This document shows, piece by piece, positions 6,515 through 12,043 of a stretch of 13,357 nt of DNA; the first letter of the stretch is position 1; the number at the start of each line of letters is the position of its first letter. Location: positions 1 through 13,357 of the forward strand of contig JBFFGE010000129.1 in the NCBI GenBank assembly GCA_041557595.1, in the 5' to 3' direction. The notes under the pieces were generated by a model, which worked only from the letters and a program-made list of their open reading frames with translations, was not told where the DNA came from and searched no databases. Position numbers and translations under genes: made by a program. The DNA is from JAOTYV01 sp041557595 (GTDB taxonomy: Bacteria > Pseudomonadota > Alphaproteobacteria > UBA8366).

Positions 6515-8107
6515 ATGACCAAACGGATCGAGGCGCCGGCGCTGAAGAAAGTGCTGAGCGACGGCGCCGAGCTGGCGTTGCTCGATGTGCGCGAGGACGG
6601 ACAATTCGGCGAAGGCCATTTGCTGTTCGCCGTTCCGATGCCCTACAGCCATCTCGAAGCGCGGCTGGATGCGCTGCTGCCGCGGCGCACGACCCGGACC
6701 GTTCTGATCGATGCGGGCGACGGCGTCGCCGACCGCGCCGCAGCCCGCATGACGACGCTCGGCTATAGCGACGTCGCGATCCTGTCGGGCGGCGTCGATA
6801 GCTGGCAAGCGGCCGGATACGAGATTTTCAAGGGCGTCAATGTGCCCTGCAAGGCGTTCGGCGAAGTGGTCGAACATGCCGCGCACACGCCGTCGATCAG
6901 CGCCGACGAATTGAACGCCATGATCGAGGCGAATGACGACATCGTCGTCGTCGACGGGCGCACGCCGGAAGAATTCAACCGCATGAATATTCCGCGAGGC
7001 ATCAGCGTCCCGAATGCGGAGATGGTCTATCGCATCCATGACATCGCGCCCTCGCCCGACACCACCGTGGTTGTGAACTGCGCCGGCCGCACGCGCAGCA
7101 TTATCGGCGCGCAGACGCTGATCAATGCGGGCATTCCCAACAAGGTGGTGGCCTTGCGCGCAGGCACGATGGGCTGGACGCTGGCCGGGCACACGCTGGA
7201 ACACGGCAACACACGCCGCTTCCCCGAAGTCTCGAAGGACGGGATGGAGCGCGCGAAGGCGACCGCGGAGAAAATAGCCGCGACATACGGTGTGAAACGG
7301 ATCGACCGGGCGACACTGGACGCCTGGCGCGCCGACGAGCGCCGCAACCTCTATCTGCTCGATGTGCGCGGGCGCGAGGAATACGAGGCAGGACACCTGC
7401 CCGGCGCGGTGCATGCCCCGGGCGGACAATTGGTACAGGGCACCGACGTCTGGGTCGCCGCTCGCGGCGCCCGCATCGTGCTGACCGACGATAACGAGAT
7501 TCGCGCCATCACCACCGCCCATTGGCTGGTGCAAATGGGCTGGGAAGTCGCGGTGCTGCAGGGCGGGATCGGCGCGGACGCCACGGAAACCGGCATGCCG
7601 AAGCGCCGCGTTCTCGGCATCGACGACGATCCGGTGGAAGCGATCGCCCCGGCCGATCTGGCCAAGGCGCTGGAGAACGGCGATGCGGTGGCGGTGCATG
7701 TGGATCATTCCATGAATTATCGCGAGCGCCATATTCCGGGCGCCATCTGGGCGATCCGGCCGCGGCTCGATGCGCTGGTTGCCAAGCTGCCGGCCGGTAA
7801 GCGCGTGGTGCTGTATTCGGAGCATGAGACGCGAGCCCGCCTCGCGGCGATCGATCTGCGGGAGCTCACGGATGCGCCGGTCAGCGTTCTGGCCGGCGGC
7901 TACGAAGCCTGGGCCGCGCAGGGCCTGCCGGCCGAGGCATCGCCCGGCACGCCGCCGGATGCGGACTGCATCGACTATCTGTTTTTCGTGCACGACCGGC
8001 ATCTCGGCAATCAACAGGCGATGCGGGATTACCTCAGCTGGGAGGAGGCGCTCCCGGCACAGATCGAAGCCGACGGCGACGCCAAGTTTACCGTCATCGC
8101 CCCCTGA
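6515..8107 (+). CDS. Four-repeat rhodanese-like sulfurtransferase
   Basis: A 530-residue protein built of four rhodanese modules at roughly residues 5-105, 125-230, 262-358 and 378-475, each with a recognisable LLDVR/VVDGR-type strand or a GG(V/Y)xxW-type end. Only the second has a cysteine at the active-site loop: C189 in VVVNCAGRTRS. The equivalent positions are D66 (LIDAGDG) in repeat 1, D325 (LTDDNEIR) in repeat 3 and S435 (LYSEHETR) in repeat 4. This matches the known 4RHOD class, in which only repeat 2 is catalytic. Rhodaneses pass sulfane sulfur from donors such as thiosulfate to acceptors through a Cys-persulfide. The ATG directly abuts the TAG of paralogue 2, with GGAAGG 8 nt upstream. 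Its place inside the dioxygenase run suggests handling of sulfur set free by these enzymes. No signal peptide. Acceptor unknown. Confidence 0.92.
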   Translation: MTKRIEAPALKKVLSDGAELALLDVREDGQFGEGHLLFAVPMPYSHLEARLDALLPRRTTRTVLIDAGDGVADRAAARMTTLGYSDVAILSGGVDSWQAAGYEIFKGVNVPCKAFGEVVEHAAHTPSISADELNAMIEANDDIVVVDGRTPEEFNRMNIPRGISVPNAEMVYRIHDIAPSPDTTVVVNCAGRTRSIIGAQTLINAGIPNKVVALRAGTMGWTLAGHTLEHGNTRRFPEVSKDGMERAKATAEKIAATYGVKRIDRATLDAWRADERRNLYLLDVRGREEYEAGHLPGAVHAPGGQLVQGTDVWVAARGARIVLTDDNEIRAITTAHWLVQMGWEVAVLQGGIGADATETGMPKRRVLGIDDDPVEAIAPADLAKALENGDAVAVHVDHSMNYRERHIPGAIWAIRPRLDALVAKLPAGKRVVLYSEHETRARLAAIDLRELTDAPVSVLAGGYEAWAAQGLPAEASPGTPPDADCIDYLFFVHDRHLGNQQAMRDYLSWEEALPAQIEADGDAKFTVIAP

Positions 8108-8121
8108 ATCAGGATAACGCC

Positions 8122-8961
8122 ATGACGCTCACCGTCACGCCCCTGACCGACACCATCGGCGCCGAGCTTTCCGGCGTCGATCTGGCCGGCGACCTCGATC
8201 CCGAGACCCGTCAGGCGATCTATCGGGCCTGGGTCGACAACATCGTTCTGGTGATTCGCGACCAGGACCTGACGCCGGCGCAGTTCGTCGGGTCCGCCGC
8301 GATCTTCGGGCCGATCAAGCAGCAGAATCTGGACAGTTTCGCGGTGCCGGAATTTCCCGAAATCAACGTCGTCTCCAGCGAGGACCGCAATACCGACGGC
8401 ACGCTCTACATGCGGGGCACGAGCTGGCATTCCGATCATTCCTATGCGGAGACGCCGCCCAAGGCGACGATCCTCTATGGCATCGATATCCCGAGCCGTG
8501 GCGGCGACACCCAGTTCTGCAACATGCGGGCGGCTTACGAATCCCTGCCGGAAGCGGAAAAAGCGCGGTTGGACAAGCTGGAAGTGCTGCATGTCTACGA
8601 GAGCAGCCGCAGCCCGCGCCCGATGATCGGCCGCAGCGACGCCGAGGCGGAGCGCTATCCGGGAAACACCGTGCATCCGCTGGTCCGCACCAATCCGGAC
8701 ACCGGGCGCAAGGCGATCTATCACAATCCGGTCCGCGCCGAACGCGTGGTCGATATGGATCCCGAAGACAGCGCCGCGGTGCTCGACGGTCTGGTCGCGC
8801 ATACGACGCAGGAAAAATTTCAGTACCGCCATAATTGGCGCAAGGGCGACTTTGTCATCTGGGACAATCGCTGCGCCATGCATCAAGCGAATCGCGACTA
8901 TCCGGCCGATGAGCGCCGCTATCTCCATCGCCTGATGATCGAAGGGGAAAGGCCCGTATAG
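8122..8961 (+). CDS. TauD/TfdA-family Fe(II)/2-oxoglutarate dioxygenase, paralogue 3
   Basis: A 279-residue paralogue. The iron triad is H103 and D105 in SWHSDHSYA and H254 in DNRCAMH; the cosubstrate Arg is R270 in RYLHRLMIEG. It is the only copy with HSD instead of HTD. The start MTLTVTPL is shared with paralogue 4, and the end LMIEGERPV closely matches paralogue 5, so copies 3-5 form a closer subgroup. The ATG follows AGGA by 7 nt and lies 14 nt after the rhodanese stop, so co-transcription is expected. YHNPVRAERVVDMD near residues 200-213 has His where the other four copies have Leu, Met or Leu-Asn contexts, a possible pocket change. Substrate unknown. Confidence 0.92.
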   Translation: MTLTVTPLTDTIGAELSGVDLAGDLDPETRQAIYRAWVDNIVLVIRDQDLTPAQFVGSAAIFGPIKQQNLDSFAVPEFPEINVVSSEDRNTDGTLYMRGTSWHSDHSYAETPPKATILYGIDIPSRGGDTQFCNMRAAYESLPEAEKARLDKLEVLHVYESSRSPRPMIGRSDAEAERYPGNTVHPLVRTNPDTGRKAIYHNPVRAERVVDMDPEDSAAVLDGLVAHTTQEKFQYRHNWRKGDFVIWDNRCAMHQANRDYPADERRYLHRLMIEGERPV

Positions 8962-8966
8962 ACACC

Positions 8967-9806
8967 ATGACACTTACCGTCACGCCGCTGGCGCCGAAGA
9001 TCGGCGCCGAAATCTCCGGCATCGATCTAACCCAACCGCTGGATCGCGACACGGCCGCCGCGCTGAACCGGGCCTTCATCGACCATGCGGTCCTGGTGGT
9101 CCGCGGCCAGTCGCTGCAGCCGCAGGACTTCCTCGCCGTCGCCAAACAGTTCGGTACGCCGGTGCGCCAGCACCTCGAACAATTCAACATCCCCGACTGT
9201 CCCGATGTCGGCACCATCTCGAACCAGGAGAAGACAAAGAGCGGCAAGATCAACGTGCGCGGCGTGAGCTGGCACACCGATCATTCCTTCACGCCCGAAC
9301 CGCCCAAGGCGACGATGCTGTATTCGGTCGCCCTTCCCGACACGGGAGGCAACACCCATTGGGCCCATATGGGCGCCGCTTATGAGGCGCTGTCGCCGGA
9401 CCTGCGGACGCGGCTGGACGACCTGTCCGCCGTCCATGCCTATACCGACAGCCGCGTGCCGCCCGATTTGGACGAACGCAAGCGCGAGGAAGCCGAAAAC
9501 GTGACCGACGGCGTGGCCCACCCGCTCGCCCGGGCGCATCCGGAATCGGGCCGCAAGGCGATCTATCTCAACCCGCTTCGGGTGCGCCGTTTTCTCGGCA
9601 TGGCGCCGGAGGATTGTTCCGGCCTGATCGGCGACCTGGTGGCGCACGCCACCAAGCCGGAGTTCACATACACCCACCGCTGGCAGCTTGGCGACATGGT
9701 GATCTGGGACAACCGGTGTTGCATGCACAAGGCGGATACCGACTACGATTTCAACCAGCAACGCCTGATGTACCGGATCATTCTGGCCGGCGACAAACCG
9801 TTCTAG
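8967..9806 (+). CDS. TauD/TfdA-family Fe(II)/2-oxoglutarate dioxygenase, paralogue 4
   Basis: A 279-residue paralogue. The iron triad is H103 and D105 in SWHTDHSFT and H254 in DNRCCMH; the cosubstrate Arg is R270 in RLMYRIIL, where Tyr replaces the His that precedes it in copies 2, 3 and 5. The segment GGNTHWAHMGAAYE (about 127-140) replaces the (D/E)T-x-F-x-N pattern of the other copies with THWAHM, a clear local divergence close to the cosubstrate region. Only 5 nt separate it from the stop of paralogue 3, and the best ribosome site (GGGGAAAGG, 8944-8952) is 14 nt upstream, so translation probably relies on reinitiation. A structured 112-nt gap follows. Substrate unknown. Confidence 0.92.
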   Translation: MTLTVTPLAPKIGAEISGIDLTQPLDRDTAAALNRAFIDHAVLVVRGQSLQPQDFLAVAKQFGTPVRQHLEQFNIPDCPDVGTISNQEKTKSGKINVRGVSWHTDHSFTPEPPKATMLYSVALPDTGGNTHWAHMGAAYEALSPDLRTRLDDLSAVHAYTDSRVPPDLDERKREEAENVTDGVAHPLARAHPESGRKAIYLNPLRVRRFLGMAPEDCSGLIGDLVAHATKPEFTYTHRWQLGDMVIWDNRCCMHKADTDYDFNQQRLMYRIILAGDKPF

Positions 9807-9807
9807 G

Positions 9808-9853
9808 CGCAAATCCCGAGCGAACCGAAATGGTTCGCGACGGCCTATTTGCG
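9808..9853 (+). repeat. Nested inverted repeat just after paralogue 4
   Basis: An outer perfect 7-bp stem, CGCAAAT (9808-9814) with ATTTGCG (9847-9853), encloses a 3-bp CCG/CGG pairing (9816-9818 with 9841-9843) and an inner perfect 7-bp stem, GCGAACC (9820-9826) with GGTTCGC (9832-9838), with loop GAAAT. It begins 1 nt after the TAG. There is no T-run after it, so it is not a standard intrinsic terminator. A 3'-end stabiliser, processing site or protein-binding site are alternatives. Confidence 0.5.
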
Positions 9854-9867
9854 TAAAATAATGAAAG

Positions 9868-9919
9868 AGACCATTTCACTTGAGCCAATTTGAACAAGTG
9901 GTGGTCTAGGAGCAGACCA
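9868..9919 (+). promoter_or_regulatory. Candidate RNA switch over the ribosome site of paralogue 5
   Basis: One fold pairs AGACCA (9868-9873) with TGGTCT (9902-9907) and CACTTG (9877-9882) with CAAGTG (9895-9900), two 6-bp stems around a 12-nt loop. This leaves the ribosome site TAGGAG (9907-9912) largely free. The alternative pairs the same TGGTCT with a second AGACCA (9914-9919), whose last base is the A of the ATG, and puts AGGAGC in a 6-nt loop. The folds exclude each other, the classic layout of a translational switch. No known riboswitch family is recognised and no ligand can be named. Prediction from base pairing only. Confidence 0.45.
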
Positions 9920-10761
9920 TGCAGGTAACCATCACCCCGCTCGGCGAACATGCCGGCGCCGAAATCGGCGGGCTCGATCTGCGCCGGCCGGTCGATGCCG
10001 AAACCCGCGAGAAGCTGAACCGCGCGCTGGCGGACCATGTCGCCCTGGTGTTTCGCGACCAGGAGCTGACGCCGAAGCAATTCGCCGACGCCGGACGATT
10101 GTTCGGCACGCCGATGAAACAATTGCTGGCGCAATACCATTTGCCCGATTGCCCCGAAGTCGGCGTGGTGTCGAACCGGGACCGGGACGCCGCCGGCGAC
10201 GGCAAGATCCTGATTCGCGGCACGACGTGGCATACCGATCATTCCAACAAGGAAATCCCGCCCAAGGCGACCGCGCTGTATTCGGTCAGCCTGCCGGATA
10301 TGGGCGGCGACACCAAATTCACCAACACCGCCGCCGCCTTTGACGCGCTGCCGGAGGAGACCAAGAAGCGGATCGACGGACTCAAGGCGGTGCACGCCTA
10401 TCTCAGCAGCCGCACGCCGCGGAAGCTGCCCAAGCGCACGGGATCGGAAGCGCAGCAAAGCCCGCCCGTCGAACAGCCGCTGGTGCGAACGCATCCGGAA
10501 AACGGCCGCAAGGCGCTGTACCTCAATCCGGTGCGGATCGAGGAAATCGTCGGCATGGAGAAGGAAGCCGCCTTCACGTTGCTCGACGAACTGATGGCGC
10601 ACGCCACGGAAGAACGCTTTCAGTACCGCCACAAATGGCGGATCGGCGACATGGTGATCTGGGACGACCGCTGTTCGATGCACGAAGCCGAAACGGACTA
10701 CGACATGTCGCAGCTGCGGTTGCTGCACCGGCTGATGATCGAAGGCACGCGACCTGTCTGA
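9919..10761 (+). CDS. TauD/TfdA-family Fe(II)/2-oxoglutarate dioxygenase, paralogue 5
   Basis: A 280-residue paralogue. The iron triad is H105 and D107 in TWHTDHSNK and H255 in DDRCSMH; the cosubstrate Arg is R271 in RLLHRLMIEG. Asn-Lys after HTDHS replaces the aromatic residue (Tyr or Phe) seen in the other four, and DDRC replaces DNRC, so its substrate pocket is likely distinct. It shares with paralogue 4 a 21-nt exact DNA match (9690-9710 and 10645-10665) over the GDMVIWD codons, showing common descent. The ATG follows TAGGAG by 6 nt. It is set apart from copy 4 by 112 nt of structured, AT-richer sequence, suggesting separate control of its translation. The MFS gene follows directly. Substrate unknown. 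Confidence 0.92.
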   Translation: MQVTITPLGEHAGAEIGGLDLRRPVDAETREKLNRALADHVALVFRDQELTPKQFADAGRLFGTPMKQLLAQYHLPDCPEVGVVSNRDRDAAGDGKILIRGTTWHTDHSNKEIPPKATALYSVSLPDMGGDTKFTNTAAAFDALPEETKKRIDGLKAVHAYLSSRTPRKLPKRTGSEAQQSPPVEQPLVRTHPENGRKALYLNPVRIEEIVGMEKEAAFTLLDELMAHATEERFQYRHKWRIGDMVIWDDRCSMHEAETDYDMSQLRLLHRLMIEGTRPV

Positions 10762-10840
10762 CCCCAGCGCCAACGCGGCAGGCGATCGAGAGACAGGATC
10801 GGAAGCGGGCGCGCCGCGCGGCCCGGAAAATCCGTGGACG

Positions 10841-12007
10841 GTGCGGCTGTTCATTCTCACCTTCTCGCACGTGGTGGGCACGTTGCACAGCACCACCATC
10901 CTGGTGATGGCGCCCGCGATGAAAGCCGATCTCGGCCTGACCTTCGCCGAGTTCGGCCTGCTGGTTACCGCCTACAGCATCGGCCAGGTGACCGGCGCGC
11001 TGCCCGGCGGCCGGCTGACCGACAGGATCGGCGTCGGCCGGGCCCTGGTCGCGGCGCAGGCGATCCTGGTGGTCAGCGCGATCATCCTGACGCAAGCGAC
11101 CGGCCTGACCGTCGCCCTGCTGGCGATGCTGATCGCGGGCTGGGGCTATTCGATCATCAACCCGGCGACCTCCAAGGGCGTGTTCGAAGCCTTTCCGCCG
11201 GAGCGCCGGGCCACCGCCATGGGGATCAAGCAGACCGGCGTGCCGGTCGGCGGCGTGCTGGCCGCCATGGCTGGCTCGCTGGTGATCGTGGTAAGCTGGC
11301 AGACCGTGACCGCGGGCGTTGCGGGCGCGTCCGTGTTCGGCGGCCTCGTCTGCCTGCGGCTCACCGGTCCGCCAAGCCCGGCCCCCCAAACGACCGGCCG
11401 GAGACGACGGGGCGGGTTCGCCGAGATCTTGCGGAACGGCAATTATAACCGTTTCGTCGCGGGAAATTTTCTCTACAATTTCGGCCAGTATAATTTCTTC
11501 ACCTACATCACCCTGTTCATGCGCGAAGGGCTGCTGCTGAGCCAGGAACTGGCCGGGCTGTGCTACGGCACCGCGCAGGCGACGAGCGTCGCCGCACGGA
11601 TGGGCTGGGGCGTTGTCAGCGATTTCCTGTTCAAGGGACGGCGCAAGAACCTCACGGTCGCGCTCGGGGCGACCGCCGCGCTGCTGCTGACGGGGCTGGG
11701 AATGCTGGACGCGCGGGCGGGGCTGCTTGCCGGACTCGCCTTCACCGCGCTGCTCGGCGTCACCATCGCCTCCTACGCGCCGCTGATGCAGACCATGGCG
11801 GTGGAAGCGGTGCCGGCGCACCAGACCGGCGCGGCCATCGGCTATACCGGCATCGGCACGTCGATGGGCGCAATCGTCGGGCCGCCGACCTTCGGTTGGA
11901 TGGTCGATGTCAGCGGCGCGTTCGCCTCCGGCTGGATGCTGACCGCTGGCGTGGTCGCCCTCGGCGTCGCCATGATCGTGTTCGGATTCCGCGAACGGGG
12001 ATTGTAG
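10841..12007 (+). CDS. MFS permease, last gene of the dioxygenase run
   Basis: An inner-membrane transporter of 388 residues from GTG 10841, with about twelve hydrophobic segments. MFS motif A is clear between helices 2 and 3 (GGRLTDRIGVGRAL, about residues 56-69), and IKQTGVPVGG fits the helix 5 region. Its place right after the dioxygenases suggests uptake of their substrate. The start is uncertain. The first canonical start codon in the frame is GTG 10841, which begins the protein directly at helix 1 with only a weak ribosome site. The frame is open upstream to 10739 and would encode a hydrophilic tail of the kind SDPSANAAGDRETG...ENPWT, with no ATG, GTG or TTG. A CTG at 10754, overlapping the stop of paralogue 5, could serve. 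Substrate unknown. Confidence 0.85.
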   Translation: MRLFILTFSHVVGTLHSTTILVMAPAMKADLGLTFAEFGLLVTAYSIGQVTGALPGGRLTDRIGVGRALVAAQAILVVSAIILTQATGLTVALLAMLIAGWGYSIINPATSKGVFEAFPPERRATAMGIKQTGVPVGGVLAAMAGSLVIVVSWQTVTAGVAGASVFGGLVCLRLTGPPSPAPQTTGRRRRGGFAEILRNGNYNRFVAGNFLYNFGQYNFFTYITLFMREGLLLSQELAGLCYGTAQATSVAARMGWGVVSDFLFKGRRKNLTVALGATAALLLTGLGMLDARAGLLAGLAFTALLGVTIASYAPLMQTMAVEAVPAHQTGAAIGYTGIGTSMGAIVGPPTFGWMVDVSGAFASGWMLTAGVVALGVAMIVFGFRERGL

Positions 12008-12011
12008 GGCG

Positions 12012-12043
12012 TCTTAAGGAGAAGTTGGAAGCCTACCTTAAGA
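12012..12043. terminator. Inverted repeat between convergent genes, weak terminator candidate
   Basis: TCTTAAGG (12012-12019) and CCTTAAGA (12036-12043) are a perfect 8-bp inverted repeat with a 16-nt spacer, spanning the 30-bp gap between the convergent MFS and acyl-CoA synthetase genes; the right arm includes the synthetase stop. The stem is AT-rich, the loop is large and there is no T-run on either strand, so termination would be weak or factor-dependent. Confidence 0.3.

Noticed and set aside
6452..8014. 520-codon minus-strand open frame opposite the rhodanese gene
   Set aside because: The plus-strand rhodanese has four recognisable repeats and good ribosome-site support; the antisense product is His/Arg/Ala-rich low-information sequence.
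9808..9853. Calling the nested hairpin an intrinsic terminator
   Set aside because: No T-run follows; the next bases are TAAAATAATG. Other roles fit at least as well.
9831..9859. Internal promoter before paralogue 5 with -10 TAAAAT (9854-9859)
   Set aside because: The -10 is fair, but the hexamer 17 nt upstream (TGGTTC) is a poor -35 and lies in the hairpin arm. Not strong enough to list.
8029..10899. Long minus-strand open frames opposite paralogues 3, 4 and 5, similar to one another
   Set aside because: The similarity follows from the paralogy of the sense genes and their codon bias. The sense frames carry intact catalytic motifs, and the antisense translations show no family features.
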